From positions 83,711 through 147,710 of the forward strand of contig JBNMQC010000002.1 of the NCBI GenBank assembly GCA_051277445.1: a stretch of DNA of 64,000 nt, read 5' to 3'. The first letter of the stretch is position 1, and every line of letters begins with the position of its first letter. This document shows positions 50,974 through 60,528 of this stretch, piece after piece. The notes below the pieces were generated by a model. That model was not told where the DNA came from, did no database searches, and worked only from the letters and a program-made list of their open reading frames with translations. Made by a program: the position numbers and the translations under genes. The stretch is from Bermanella sp051277445 (lineage in GTDB: Bacteria; Pseudomonadota; Gammaproteobacteria; Pseudomonadales; Oceanobacteraceae).

Positions 50974-52018
50974 AATTTTGCCGGCTAACGGGAATAGGAA
51001 TACTGGTTTTTGATAGCCGCCCATCCACTTCGCGCACCAATTTTGGCATTAAAAAACCGGGTAAGGTTTTTTGCATTTCCGTCATGATGGTAATGGCTGA
51101 GGACTCACTCACATCAAAGTGATGGGCACCGATTACAGGGTCTAACAGATGCAAATAGTAAGGCAGAACATCACACTCAAATAAACGCTCGCTTAAGTGA
51201 ATCAAACTTTGGGCGTCATCGTTCACCCCTTTGAGCAAGACACTTTGATTCAACAAATGTATGCCCGCCTGCTTGATTGTTTGCAACGCGATGGCCACCT
51301 CTTGGTCGATTTCATTGGCGTGATTGGCATGCACTACCATGATTATTTTTAAATGACTATTGGATAGTCTTTGCAGCAAGGCATGGGTGATTCTGGCCGG
51401 AATCACTATAGGTAAACGACTATGAATGCGCAGTCGCTTAACATGGGGGATAGCCTCAATGGCGTCGATTAAATCAAATAAACGCTTATCTGAGCTGCTC
51501 AGAGGGTCGCCGCCACTGAGAATCACTTCATTGATTTCTGGGCGTTTTTGAATGTAGTCCAGCGTGTCTAACCACTGCTGGCGGCTTAAGCGGTTGTCGT
51601 CGTAAGGGAAATGACGACGGAAACAATAACGACAGTGAATGGCGCAGCTGCCATTAACCACAAGCAACACTCGGTTGTGATATTTATGCACCACCCCTGG
51701 GGTGGGGTTGCTGCTGGATTCTCCTAATGGGTCCAACACAAAACCACTTGGAGGTGTTTGGCTTTCTTCGATTAACGGCCACACTTGTCGCAGTAGTGGG
51801 TCATGAATGTTGCCTTTTTCAATGCGCTGTAGAAAAGCCATAGGCGCACGGATTGGGAAGTCTTCCGCCCCTTGCTCGCCTGCTGGCAACAGCGCCACAG
51901 GCAGCTCAAGCCAAGTGAGCAGCGCTTGGGCACTGAACGGGCTGTTCGCCAGTTGTTGCTGCCATGAATCCCCCTCAATAGGGCGAATGGCAATAGAATG
52001 GGCTTGGGGTGTGTTCAT
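50972..52018 (-). CDS. epmB: EF-P (R)-beta-lysine-forming lysine 2,3-aminomutase
   Basis: A 348-aa radical SAM enzyme that converts alpha-lysine to beta-lysine for elongation factor P modification. The [4Fe-4S]/SAM cluster motif is CAIHCRYCFRRHFPY (CxxxCxxC), with EVILSGGDPL for SAM binding and VLLKGVND downstream. The ATG at 52018 gives MNTPQAHSIAIRPIEGDSWQ, the usual length; an ATG 84 bp earlier is less likely. It is divergent from efp with about 190 bp between, and epmA follows efp, so the full pathway is present. KamA proper is longer, which supports the EpmB assignment. Confidence 0.94.
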   Translation of the reverse strand: MNTPQAHSIAIRPIEGDSWQQQLANSPFSAQALLTWLELPVALLPAGEQGAEDFPIRAPMAFLQRIEKGNIHDPLLRQVWPLIEESQTPPSGFVLDPLGESSSNPTPGVVHKYHNRVLLVVNGSCAIHCRYCFRRHFPYDDNRLSRQQWLDTLDYIQKRPEINEVILSGGDPLSSSDKRLFDLIDAIEAIPHVKRLRIHSRLPIVIPARITHALLQRLSNSHLKIIMVVHANHANEIDQEVAIALQTIKQAGIHLLNQSVLLKGVNDDAQSLIHLSERLFECDVLPYYLHLLDPVIGAHHFDVSESSAITIMTEMQKTLPGFLMPKLVREVDGRLSKTSIPIPVSRQN

Positions 52019-52208
52019 GACCGATAGACTACCAAAAACGGACAACTGCCGTATCTTGCGGTGAAAACCGCTATTTTGAGCTATTTTGCCCCATTTGCAC
52101 ATGTCTTTGTCTGTGAAAGCACATTTCTAGCTAGTGCCTAAATCCACGTTAATGGGGTATCATAGCGCCCCTAATTTTTCCATATATCAAGCTAATTGGT
52201 GATTTCCC

Positions 52209-52784
52209 ATGGCGAGCTACTCAACGAACGAGTTCAAATCTGGTCTTAAAGTAATGTTAGATGGCGATCCTTGCTCCATCTTAGAAAACGAATTCGTTAA
52301 GCCAGGCAAAGGCCAAGCCTTTAACCGTGTGAAAATGCGTAACTTGAAAACCGGCCGTGTTTGGGAGCGTACGTTCAAATCTGGTGAAAAACTAGACGGT
52401 GCGGACGTAATGGACTACGACATGGAATACCTGTACACCGACGGTGAGTTCTATCACTTCATGGCAACAGACGGTTCATTCGAGCAATACGGTGCGACCC
52501 CTGAAGCGGTTGGTGACACTAAAAACTGGTTAAAAGAGCAAGAGAAATACGAAGTAACCTTGTACAACGGTTCTCCAATTTCTGTGACGCCGCCTAACTT
52601 TGTTGAACTTGAAGTGGTTGAGACTGACCCAGGCCTGAAAGGCGACACGGCACAAGGTGGCTCTAAGCCAGCTTACCTAACCACAGGTGCTATGGTGCGT
52701 GTGCCATTGTTCATCAACATTGGTGAAGTACTGCGTATTGATACGCGTTCTGGCGATTATGTTTCACGCGCCAAAGGCGAGTAA
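52209..52784 (+). CDS. efp: Elongation factor P
   Basis: A 191-aa translation factor that rescues ribosomes stalled at polyproline. Three beta domains are recognisable. Domain I carries the modification loop VKPGKGQAF with Lys34, the residue beta-lysylated by EpmA/EpmB. The middle is TYLYTDGEFYHFM-like, and the C-terminal RIDTRSGDYVSRAK is the family signature. A TATCAT -10-like element followed by a GC-rich stretch lies about 45 bp upstream. The gene is followed by tandem hairpins and a T run before epmA. Confidence 0.97.
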   Translation: MASYSTNEFKSGLKVMLDGDPCSILENEFVKPGKGQAFNRVKMRNLKTGRVWERTFKSGEKLDGADVMDYDMEYLYTDGEFYHFMATDGSFEQYGATPEAVGDTKNWLKEQEKYEVTLYNGSPISVTPPNFVELEVVETDPGLKGDTAQGGSKPAYLTTGAMVRVPLFINIGEVLRIDTRSGDYVSRAKGE

Positions 52785-52829
52785 TCGCTGACAGCGAATA
52801 GTGCGGTCCACATGAGCCGCCTAGCTGAT

Positions 52830-52849
52830 GCTTTACGAATAAGTAAAGC
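52830..52849 (+). other. Hairpin in the efp-epmA gap
   Basis: GCTTTAC and GTAAAGC around GAATAA. There is no T run, so by itself it is not a terminator. It stands directly in front of the efp terminator. Confidence 0.5.
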
Positions 52850-52856
52850 GCTTAGG

Positions 52857-52895
52857 TATCCAAGATCGGTTGAAAAGCGGCTTGGATATTTTTTT
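52857..52895 (+). terminator. Terminator after efp
   Basis: TATCCAAG and CTTGGATA around a 16-base loop, followed by seven T. It lies 26 bp before epmA and should uncouple abundant efp transcripts from low-level epmA. Confidence 0.75.
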
Positions 52896-52921
52896 ATCTG
52901 CAACTTCGACACAGGTGATTT

Positions 52922-53854
52922 ATGTCTTGGCAACCGTCTGCTTCAATGGAATCCATACAGCAGCGTGCAAAATTAAACGCTTACATTCGTGATTTTTTTG
53001 CACAACGCTTTGTGATGGAAGTCGAAACGCCTGTGTTATCTAAAGCCGCAGTGGACGATGCGAATTTGCAGCCGGTAATCGCCAACAGCTGCGGTGAAGC
53101 GGTTTATTTACACACCTCACCCGAATACCCAATGAAGCGCTTATTAGCCGCAGGCAGCGGAGACATTTATCAAATCTGTAAGGTGTTTCGTGATGGCGAG
53201 GTGGGCAGTCGACACAATCCTGAATTCACTATGTTGGAGTATTACCGACTCGGGTTTGACCTCAATACCCTAATGGATGAAGTGGCTCAGTTAGTGGGTG
53301 ATTACTTGTTTGTTCAGCGTCGTATCGATTTAAGTTATGCCCAAGCGCTTAAGCAATATGCGCAGCTGGATGTATTTAATATTGACGATGGAGAATTGCG
53401 CACACGCGTTAGCGAGTTTGTTGGTGATGACTTAATCCTGAGTCGTGATGAGTGCCTGGATATTATGATGAGTCACGTGGTTGAGCCAAACTTGCCGCAA
53501 GATGCTCTTGTATTTATTTATAATTATCCAGCAAGTCAGGCGGCGTTAGCGAATACCTTTGAAGACAGTCATGGAAACGTTTTGGCAAAACGCTTTGAGC
53601 TCTATGTCAATGGATTGGAGCTGGCCAATGGTTATCATGAACTAACCGATGTGGTTGAACAGCAATCGCGTTTTGATCAACAGGCTAAGCGACATGAAGA
53701 TGCTCGCCCACTGGATGATCACTTCTTACAAGCCTTGAAGCAAGGTCTGCCCAATTGCAGTGGTGTGGCTTTGGGCATCGACCGCATCTTAATGTTGAAA
53801 CAAAAAAGCTCAACTATTAAAGACGTGTTAAGTTTTGATTTTAATCGCGCTTAA
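52922..53854 (+). CDS. epmA: EF-P lysine lysyltransferase (PoxA/GenX)
   Basis: A 310-aa class II lysyl-tRNA synthetase-like enzyme that attaches beta-lysine to Lys34 of EF-P; it lacks the anticodon-binding domain. Motif 2 is VFRDGEVGSRHNPEFTMLEYYR, and motif 3 is GVALGIDRILML near the C-terminus. YLHTSPEYPMKRLL and LANGYHELTD match EpmA. AGGTGA precedes the ATG. It overlaps the end of the convergent MATE gene by 4 bp. Confidence 0.95.
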   Translation: MSWQPSASMESIQQRAKLNAYIRDFFAQRFVMEVETPVLSKAAVDDANLQPVIANSCGEAVYLHTSPEYPMKRLLAAGSGDIYQICKVFRDGEVGSRHNPEFTMLEYYRLGFDLNTLMDEVAQLVGDYLFVQRRIDLSYAQALKQYAQLDVFNIDDGELRTRVSEFVGDDLILSRDECLDIMMSHVVEPNLPQDALVFIYNYPASQAALANTFEDSHGNVLAKRFELYVNGLELANGYHELTDVVEQQSRFDQQAKRHEDARPLDDHFLQALKQGLPNCSGVALGIDRILMLKQKSSTIKDVLSFDFNRA

Positions 53855-55215
53855 TCTTGCACGATGTGTCTATGGGGTTGGTTGCGTATAAACAGCGCAA
53901 CGGCCAGTAAGAATGTTAAACCTTCAGCTATAGGCAGCGCCCATAAAAACGGAATACTTGGCACATAGTAATACAGTATAAAAATCAACGCGCTGGGTAG
54001 CACTAAACCACGGGACAAGGCAATGATGGCCGATTCTTTTGCAGCATGCAGAGCGGTGAGATAAGCCGAAATCGAAATGGTAAACCCATTGACTAAAAAA
54101 ATCGGCCATAAGATGTGAACGTAATCCATGGCGAGTTTGGCCGCATCATCGCTGCTTTCGTTTAAGAACATAGACACCATCAGCTCAGTGAACCCTAATA
54201 ACAAGAAGATAAAAACCAAGCTCGTCACAGCGCATGCCGTTGCCGTCACCAAAGCATACTGCTTAATGCGTTGAATATTTCCTGCTCCAAAGTTCTGGCT
54301 GACAAACACTTGGCAGGCTTCTGAAATGGAATACACCACCATGATGCCTACAAATAATAGGTAGTTGATGATGGTGATCGCCGCGACGCCATTGGTGCCG
54401 ACACTGATGATTAATAGCCAATTTAAAATAAACGCGATGATACTGGCGCTGACTTCATTGATGAATTCAGACAAACCATTAAAACTCGCATGAATCACTT
54501 CTAACCAACGTCGTTGCTTGAGTCTGAATGTCAGCTTGCGTTTCTTTGAAGAAAAATACGTTAAAAAAAACACCAAGGCTGAGGCTTGTGCCAATCCTGT
54601 TGCCCATGCGGCGCCAGCCAGCCCCCATTCAAGTTTCACCACAAACACATAGTCCAAGATAATATTAATAATGGACGACATCAAAATACCAATGGCTGAA
54701 AAGTTGGCGTAGCCATCAATACGCACAAAGTAATACATAACAATGATGAACATCTCAGCAATCATGAAAGGAAAACGAATGCGAAAGTATTCACTCATTA
54801 GCGGCATTAATTCGGGAGTGGCCCCTAGTGCACGGTAAAGACCCTCTTCAAAATACAAACCCAGACAAACGGTGATTAATGATAAAGAGATGCAAATGAT
54901 GAGGATTTTACTAAAGACAGAAGACGCTCGATTAAAACGCCCTTGGCCAATGTATTTACCGCCACGTACCGAACCGCCAACAGCCAGCATGTAACCTATG
55001 CCAAATACGATGGTAATAAACGGGATCAGCAAATTGATGGCGGCTAATGCGGTGGCGCCAACAAAGTTACCGATGTAAATGCCATCAATTAATGAGGCTG
55101 ACGAGAACGCCAGTAGACCAATAATGGATGGGATAAACAGCGCGAAGAAATTCTTCACAATGGGGCCGCTGAGTATCGGATTATTTTGAGGCGCTAAAGA
55201 TGGGTTGGGTAGCAC
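53851..55215 (-). CDS. MATE family multidrug/Na+ efflux transporter
   Basis: A 454-aa, 12-helix transporter. The N-terminal FALFIPSIIGLLAFSSASLIDGIYIGNFVGATALAAINL and the internal repeat GLSEFINEVSASIIAFILNWLLII are MATE signatures; QVFVSQNFGAG is in the second half. The IDGIYIGN and Glu-containing second lobe place it nearer the DinF/MepA-like branch than NorM. Cationic drugs or dyes exchanged for Na+ or H+ are the family substrates. The gene converges with epmA (4-bp overlap) and is upstream of nothing on its strand. Confidence 0.9.
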   Translation of the reverse strand: MLPNPSLAPQNNPILSGPIVKNFFALFIPSIIGLLAFSSASLIDGIYIGNFVGATALAAINLLIPFITIVFGIGYMLAVGGSVRGGKYIGQGRFNRASSVFSKILIICISLSLITVCLGLYFEEGLYRALGATPELMPLMSEYFRIRFPFMIAEMFIIVMYYFVRIDGYANFSAIGILMSSIINIILDYVFVVKLEWGLAGAAWATGLAQASALVFFLTYFSSKKRKLTFRLKQRRWLEVIHASFNGLSEFINEVSASIIAFILNWLLIISVGTNGVAAITIINYLLFVGIMVVYSISEACQVFVSQNFGAGNIQRIKQYALVTATACAVTSLVFIFLLLGFTELMVSMFLNESSDDAAKLAMDYVHILWPIFLVNGFTISISAYLTALHAAKESAIIALSRGLVLPSALIFILYYYVPSIPFLWALPIAEGLTFLLAVALFIRNQPHRHIVQD

Positions 55216-55326
55216 GGCAGGCTCGCATTGAATTTTTTAGCCCTGTATTGTTCGCGGGCAAGTCAGATATATCTATATCTCTTATTGGGTAGTGTTACAT
55301 ATACATGAATGGTGGCTGCCTTGGAC

Positions 55327-55980
55327 TTAATTGACCGCGTTAAGTGCTCGGTCGACTTTCGCCTTGGGCCAAGTGCGTACGGGGAGCGGTGCGAGATTGG
55401 GTTTCAGCGTGGTGCCTTGGCCATCCTCTTGTAGTAACACACGTCCCAGCTCATTACTGACTTCCAGTGCATGTTCACTGTTGATCAGTAGCACATCCAC
55501 CGAGCCATCATGGCTTAAATTGCCGCACCAAAAATCCGTGCCTCGAATGCCAATAGAGCCCATGGGCGTGCGCACACTAAAGTCCGGAGCTTGAGTTCGG
55601 GTGATGGCGCCGGTTACAACGCGTAACGCGCCCTTGGTAAATTCCAATAGGCCGCGTTTCTCGTCACGGTTGACCACAAACTGTTTGATTGTGATTGAGC
55701 TATTGCTACCCAAGGTGGCGAGGGTGCCATCGTTAAATCGTAAAATAGCACGCCCTTTATTACCGGTGGTGACGGTATTGCCAAGGGCGAGAGTTTGACC
55801 TCTTTTGATCGCTTGAGGGGCTTGGTCATCTGTCGTCATCGTCACTAAATTTTTTACCATGATGGCTTTTGCAATAATGACCTGTTGGTTGTCAGGCATA
55901 GCTTGCGCCCATGTATAAGTGCCTAGCATCCACATGAACACAGCCAGTACCATTGCGTGAGGCCTACCAGAAAGCATCAT
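55327..55980 (-). CDS. FecR-domain periplasmic protein downstream of motB
   Basis: A 217-aa exported protein. The start at 55980 (MMLSGRPHAM, with GGATG upstream) overlaps the motB stop by 17 bp; a start at 55953 would avoid overlap. The signal peptide ends at TWAQA. The FecR-like core reads LALGNTVTTGNKGRAILRFNDGTLATLGSNSSITIKQF and ALRVVTGAITRTQAPDFSVRTPMGSIGIRGTDFW. This version is not the FecI-linked iron sensor (no sigma factor gene nearby) but the stand-alone kind that often accompanies signalling or adhesion genes. Coupling to MotAB suggests a flagellar or envelope role, inferred from position only. Confidence 0.8.
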   Translation of the reverse strand: MMLSGRPHAMVLAVFMWMLGTYTWAQAMPDNQQVIIAKAIMVKNLVTMTTDDQAPQAIKRGQTLALGNTVTTGNKGRAILRFNDGTLATLGSNSSITIKQFVVNRDEKRGLLEFTKGALRVVTGAITRTQAPDFSVRTPMGSIGIRGTDFWCGNLSHDGSVDVLLINSEHALEVSNELGRVLLQEDGQGTTLKPNLAPLPVRTWPKAKVDRALNAVN

Positions 55981-56992
55981 CTTGAACATCCGGTGGTGGT
56001 TCATCATATTGTTTGGTTTCTTCACTGCGTTGTTGAAGTTCCTGCAGAAGCGTACCGGTGCGACCGACCGCTTCATCACGTGCCTCATCCGGTGCGCCTG
56101 CATCGCCTTCTATGCTTTGGGCATCTTCATCTGCGTTATAACCACCGGCACGCGAGGCAATGGCTTTGTCGCTACGCTTATTGAGTACAACAATGGCTAT
56201 ACGGCGGTTGATGGGGTCGGTTGGGTCTTCAATATTAAAGTGAGCCTTATCTCCCATGCCCACTACTTGAGCAATTTTAGACTCTGGCAGGCCTGCATCG
56301 CCCAGTGCGCGACGGGCGGCATTGGCTCGGCTTGCCGATAGTTCCCAGTTACCAGCATCCCAAACATTGGCATTACCGCTGCTATCGGTATGGCCGGTGA
56401 TGGACACTCGATTAGGAACCGACACTAGGATCGGTGCCAGCTCATATAAGATATCTTCGGCGTAGTATTTTAAGCGTGACGAGCCTGGGTCAAACATGGG
56501 ACGGTTGGTTTTATCCACAATTTGTATGCGTAAGCCTTCACTGGTGATGTCCACTTTCAGTTGGTCTTTGTAGGGGCTTAAGGTGGCGCTGTCATTAATT
56601 TTTTCTTGGAACTCGGCTTCCATGGACTCTAAGCGAGCTTGCTCGATGGCTTCTGCGGCACTTTCAATTTCTTCGGCTTGTAAGACTTGGGTTGGGTCCA
56701 CGGTTTGACTGGTGGCCACATTGTTTTGAACCGAAGGACTACCGCCTAGATCAATGACCCATTTGCTGGGGACTTTTTTGCCGTCCTCATAAGCGGCCGG
56801 ATCATTGAAGTAACCGGCTACGGCAGCGATCTCTTCTTCATTGGATGAGTTGATTAACCAAAGAATTAAAAACAAGGCCATCATGGCCATGGCAAAGTCA
56901 GCCAGCGCGACTTTCCAAGCACCGCCATGGTGGCCATGGCTGCCTTTTTTGATCCGCTTGATGACGATGTTTTGTTGGTCAAACTTATCCAT
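55964..56992 (-). CDS. motB: Flagellar motor stator protein MotB
   Basis: A 342-aa stator subunit. A short cytoplasmic start precedes the single helix WKVALADFAMAMMALFLILWLI, which holds the proton-conducting Asp (ADF) and the plug that follows. The C-terminal OmpA-like peptidoglycan-binding domain has ITGHTDSSGN, WELSASRANAARRALG and DPTDPINRRIAIVV. It is 34 bp downstream of motA. The tail is acidic and proline-rich (DEPPPDVQDDAFW). Confidence 0.95.
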   Translation of the reverse strand: MDKFDQQNIVIKRIKKGSHGHHGGAWKVALADFAMAMMALFLILWLINSSNEEEIAAVAGYFNDPAAYEDGKKVPSKWVIDLGGSPSVQNNVATSQTVDPTQVLQAEEIESAAEAIEQARLESMEAEFQEKINDSATLSPYKDQLKVDITSEGLRIQIVDKTNRPMFDPGSSRLKYYAEDILYELAPILVSVPNRVSITGHTDSSGNANVWDAGNWELSASRANAARRALGDAGLPESKIAQVVGMGDKAHFNIEDPTDPINRRIAIVVLNKRSDKAIASRAGGYNADEDAQSIEGDAGAPDEARDEAVGRTGTLLQELQQRSEETKQYDEPPPDVQDDAFW

Positions 56993-57026
56993 GTTATGAC
57001 CTCAACCTAGGCGAGAACCGAATTCA

Positions 57027-57878
57027 TTAACGGCCCCGTACTTTGGTTTCTAACTCGTTGAAGGTTGGGCGACCATGAGCAAACAAGACTTTACGGCCAA
57101 ATTCCACCGCCAATTGTGGAGGCAGACCGTTTACCGACGCCACAATGGTGGCTTTGGCGGACTCATAGAGTTTGATTTCTTCGTGGGCGTTGTGCTCCAT
57201 TTTACTGGCAATGGGGCCAAAAAAGCCGTAACCAAATAAAATCCCTGAGAAGGTACCCACCAATGCGGCCGCGATATGGCGACCTAATTCTTCCATGGGT
57301 CCATCGATGGCCCCCATGGTGATCACAATACCTAGTACCGCAGCCACAATCCCAAATCCAGGCATGGCATCTGCGATTTTTTGCACGGCGGTGGCTGGGC
57401 CAGTTAATTCATGAAGGCGGGCGTCAATTTCCATGTCCATCAACGCGTCTAGTTCGTGGGCTTGCATGTTGCCGGCGGCGATAAGGCGGAAGTAGTCGGC
57501 AATGAAATCAGCAAGCGCATGGTTATTCTGTATGGCGGGGTACTTGGAAAATACGCCGCTTTGTTGCGGGTTTTCCACGTCGCTTTCAATGGACATCATG
57601 CCTTCTTTACGACTCTTATTAAGAATGTCGTAGATTAAGCTTAAGCAGTCCATGTACATGGCTTTATTGGCTTTACCGCCGGTGATGACCTGAGGCAGTT
57701 GCCTGAAGGTATCCATGTGTAACGGGCCTGGGTTACTGATGATATGTGCACCCATGCCTGCACCTAGAATGATCAGGAACTCCCACGGCTGCCATAATGC
57801 GGCCAGCACACCATGGCTGCCAATGTAGCCAAAGACCACACTGGCACACACAACTATTAAACCGACTATGAATAACAT
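57027..57878 (-). CDS. motA: Flagellar motor stator protein MotA
   Basis: A 283-aa membrane protein, the same length as P. aeruginosa MotA. The ATG at 57878 (MLFIVGLIVVCASVVFGYIG) fits the family start and has GAGGG upstream; an ATG 24 bp earlier is also open. Four helices are visible. The cytoplasmic loop contains charged rotor-contact residues, and the end reads MPGFGIVAAVLGIVITMGAIDGPMEELGRHIAAALVGTFSGILFGYGFFGPIA. It is the first gene of the motA-motB-FecR unit. Confidence 0.95.
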   Translation of the reverse strand: MLFIVGLIVVCASVVFGYIGSHGVLAALWQPWEFLIILGAGMGAHIISNPGPLHMDTFRQLPQVITGGKANKAMYMDCLSLIYDILNKSRKEGMMSIESDVENPQQSGVFSKYPAIQNNHALADFIADYFRLIAAGNMQAHELDALMDMEIDARLHELTGPATAVQKIADAMPGFGIVAAVLGIVITMGAIDGPMEELGRHIAAALVGTFSGILFGYGFFGPIASKMEHNAHEEIKLYESAKATIVASVNGLPPQLAVEFGRKVLFAHGRPTFNELETKVRGR

Positions 57879-57998
57879 TCCTGTTGTCCCTCTTAGCCCC
57901 ATCGACCTTTTTGAATGAAAGGTGAAATCCGTGGGCCAGTTTGTAAAAAGTCCGACTATAGTTAATTAAAGTTTACAAAAGGTCTTTCCTCAAATCGA

Positions 57999-59597
57999 AT
58001 GGAAGCAAAAACACTAAAAGGGGCACGAGCCTGGCTGGAATTAGCCACTTCCGCTCAACTACCCATCTTAAAGATTTCCGCCCAGTTGCTGACAAAGCAG
58101 ATTAAATCTGGGGCGTCCCTTGCAGATATGGCCCATACCATTGAGCGAGACCCAGCTTTGTGTCTGCATTTATTTTTAGCGGCTAACCGAAAGAACCCGA
58201 ACCCAGATACCGCCATCTTAAGTTTGAATCACGTCATGACCATGCTGGGCATGCAAGGGGTGATTCACTATATCAAGCAAGCTCCCAAGATGACTCTGCA
58301 TAAAAGTGATGCCATGCAAAAGGGCTATTTGCAGGCTCAAGCCAACAGTACTCTGGCAGGTCGCTTAGTGGAGCAGTGGGCAGCACAGACGCATAGTGGT
58401 TCGGCTGAAAAGTTAAAGTGGGCTACCATTTTGGCCGGTGCACCGAACTGGTATATGTGGCATGTGGCTTATGGTTCCATGAGTGTGCATCAGTATCAGG
58501 TGCATCATGAATTCAAACCTGCCACCACCGTTGAGAAACAATTGTTTGGCTGTTTGTTGGAGGATATCCATCGCATGGTGGGCCGACAAATACAGCTACC
58601 GGATTTATCCCAGCAGCTGTTAGAGCGTGCGCAATGGCCAAGCCTGCGCCAGTGGGCAAAAATCATCAGTGATGATCACTTGGAGTACAGCGATAACGAT
58701 CACGTTCTGCGACACTTAAAAAGCAAGCCCAGTACGGTCATGTTATTGCTCAACCACCTTGCCCATGAAGTGCAGCGCGGTTGGATGAGTCATAAAAGCA
58801 TGCGCAGTCAAAAGGCGTTGGCCCACTTAAGTGGGTTGGATATTGCCCATGTCATTGCCCAAAACCATCAATTAGCCGTGAATATGAGTCGTCAATTGAT
58901 GGCCGAACAGATTCAGCCACCGGCGGTTTCTTTGTTGTGGTCAACGCGAAAAATGAATGAAGCCTGTTGGGTCAGGCCGATCTTTCATTGTTGGGAAAAA
59001 GAGCCGCCTAAAGCGGTTATGCCAATTAAGTCGCCTGTTCGTGCGCCTCAAACTCAAGTCCTAGAGCCAGCGCCATCAAGAGTGGTGAATCGAGCCGTTC
59101 TATTAGACGCGTTACAGCACCTGAACCAAGAGATATCGGATTTTAGCGACATTCATAATATTTTCTTGAGTTGCAATAAAGGGTTGCATCAGGGCATCGG
59201 CATGCGAAGAGGCTTTATTAGCATCTTAAGTAAAACAGGGGATTGTTTACGCCCTGTATATTGCTTTGGTATTCAAAGCGATGACCCCATTCGAAGCTTG
59301 AAGATACAACTTGAAGCGAATCGATTATTTGCCAAGTTAATGACTAAGAGTGCTAGCTTTCGTATTGATGCGGATAACGCAGAGCAAGCTCTTAATATGC
59401 TAGACCCGAAAACCATCGAGGCGCTTGGTCGTCAAAACTGCATGATGATGTCGTTATTTTCGAACAATAAACCGGTTGGCGTGGTGTATGCGGATGTGTG
59501 TTCGAACGAGCAGCCCATCAGTGATCAAGAATATAAGGCATTCAAAAAAGTGTGCCAAGGCACGAGTCATGCACTTGAGCGTTATGCTCGACGTTAA
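57999..59597 (+). CDS. HDOD-domain protein with C-terminal GAF-like domain
   Basis: A 532-aa cytoplasmic protein. The N-terminal HDOD-like region runs to about residue 300 (LPILKISAQLLTKQIKSGASLADMAHTIERDPALCLHLFLAANRKN, then ILSLNHVMTMLGMQGVIHYI), without the metal-binding HD pair of true phosphohydrolases. A GAF-like domain occupies about 365-530 (SDIHNIFLSCNKGLHQGIGMRRGFISILSKTGDCLRPVYCFGI). A linker rich in Pro and Ala joins them. It sits between motA and rhdA, the same position as a hypothetical gene in Pseudomonas. Such proteins often belong to signalling networks; this one's ligand is unknown. Confidence 0.75.
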   Translation: MEAKTLKGARAWLELATSAQLPILKISAQLLTKQIKSGASLADMAHTIERDPALCLHLFLAANRKNPNPDTAILSLNHVMTMLGMQGVIHYIKQAPKMTLHKSDAMQKGYLQAQANSTLAGRLVEQWAAQTHSGSAEKLKWATILAGAPNWYMWHVAYGSMSVHQYQVHHEFKPATTVEKQLFGCLLEDIHRMVGRQIQLPDLSQQLLERAQWPSLRQWAKIISDDHLEYSDNDHVLRHLKSKPSTVMLLLNHLAHEVQRGWMSHKSMRSQKALAHLSGLDIAHVIAQNHQLAVNMSRQLMAEQIQPPAVSLLWSTRKMNEACWVRPIFHCWEKEPPKAVMPIKSPVRAPQTQVLEPAPSRVVNRAVLLDALQHLNQEISDFSDIHNIFLSCNKGLHQGIGMRRGFISILSKTGDCLRPVYCFGIQSDDPIRSLKIQLEANRLFAKLMTKSASFRIDADNAEQALNMLDPKTIEALGRQNCMMMSLFSNNKPVGVVYADVCSNEQPISDQEYKAFKKVCQGTSHALERYARR

Positions 59598-59691
59598 CGC
59601 CATGCCATGGCGCTATAAATTCTCCCGATAATACCTGACACATCCCCCTAGCTTGTTTAAAATGCCACCCAAACTTCTTGAGGCCATGAAA

Positions 59692-60507
59692 ATGACTCTG
59701 CCATTGATAATTGAACCTAGCGAGCTCGTCAGTGAATTGGGCAAGCCTAATTTACTGATCTTAGACTTAGGCAAGGCCGAAACATACAGTGCGGCTCACG
59801 TTCCTGGCGCCATTCATGTGGCCCCTAGCCATATACAGTTAGGCGTACCGCCAGCCCCCGGTTTATTGCCAAGCAAAGAGCAGCTAAGTTTGTTGTTTAG
59901 TCGCTTGGGTCTAACCGAACAAACCCATGTGGTTGTGTACGATGATGATGGTGGCCCATGGGCTGGGCGCATGATCTGGGTGCTCGATGCCATTGGCCAT
60001 AAACATTACAGCTTCTTAAACGGCGGTATTCACGCTTGGCTGGCGCAGCAATGTCCGGTTGAAACTCAGGCGAATACCGCAACGCCAAGTGAGTTTGCGG
60101 TGGCCGATATTGATACCCGTGTTACGATTGATCAAGCACAATTACTGCAAGCACTGGCGGATGATAGCATCGAAATTTGGGATGCTCGCTCATTGCCCGA
60201 ATACACGGGTGAGAAAGTGGTGAGTGCCCGCGGCGGGCATTTGCCCGGTGCCAAAAGCTATGAGTTTACACGCGCCCTCGATATGAACGCTGACTTAAAG
60301 TTGCGTGACCTAGAGGACGTTAAAAAAGAATTGAATGCATTGGGGATCACAGGTAATAAAACCATCGTAACCCACTGTCAAACACATCGCCGTTCTGGTT
60401 TAACCTATGTTATTTGCAAGCAGTTAGGTTGGCCAGTACAAGCATACGCGGGATCATGGAGCGAATGGGGCAATGACCCAAGCACACCCATTGAAACCGG
60501 ACAATAA
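59692..60507 (+). CDS. rhdA: Rhodanese-type sulfurtransferase RhdA
   Basis: A 271-aa tandem-rhodanese enzyme that moves sulfane sulfur from thiosulfate to cyanide or other acceptors. The catalytic loop is HCQTHRRSGLTY, very close to CQTHHRSG of Azotobacter and Pseudomonas RhdA. VVYDDDGGPWAGRMIWVLD and YAGSWSEWGNDPSTPIE match as well. The ATG at 59692 has GAGG eight bases upstream; earlier ATGs at 59653 and 59686 have poorer sites. Sulfur products of sulfide oxidation could be substrates, but no link is shown. It is followed directly by psd. Confidence 0.9.
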   Translation: MTLPLIIEPSELVSELGKPNLLILDLGKAETYSAAHVPGAIHVAPSHIQLGVPPAPGLLPSKEQLSLLFSRLGLTEQTHVVVYDDDGGPWAGRMIWVLDAIGHKHYSFLNGGIHAWLAQQCPVETQANTATPSEFAVADIDTRVTIDQAQLLQALADDSIEIWDARSLPEYTGEKVVSARGGHLPGAKSYEFTRALDMNADLKLRDLEDVKKELNALGITGNKTIVTHCQTHRRSGLTYVICKQLGWPVQAYAGSWSEWGNDPSTPIETGQ

Positions 60508-60528
60508 TTGACCCAACTGGAATACACT

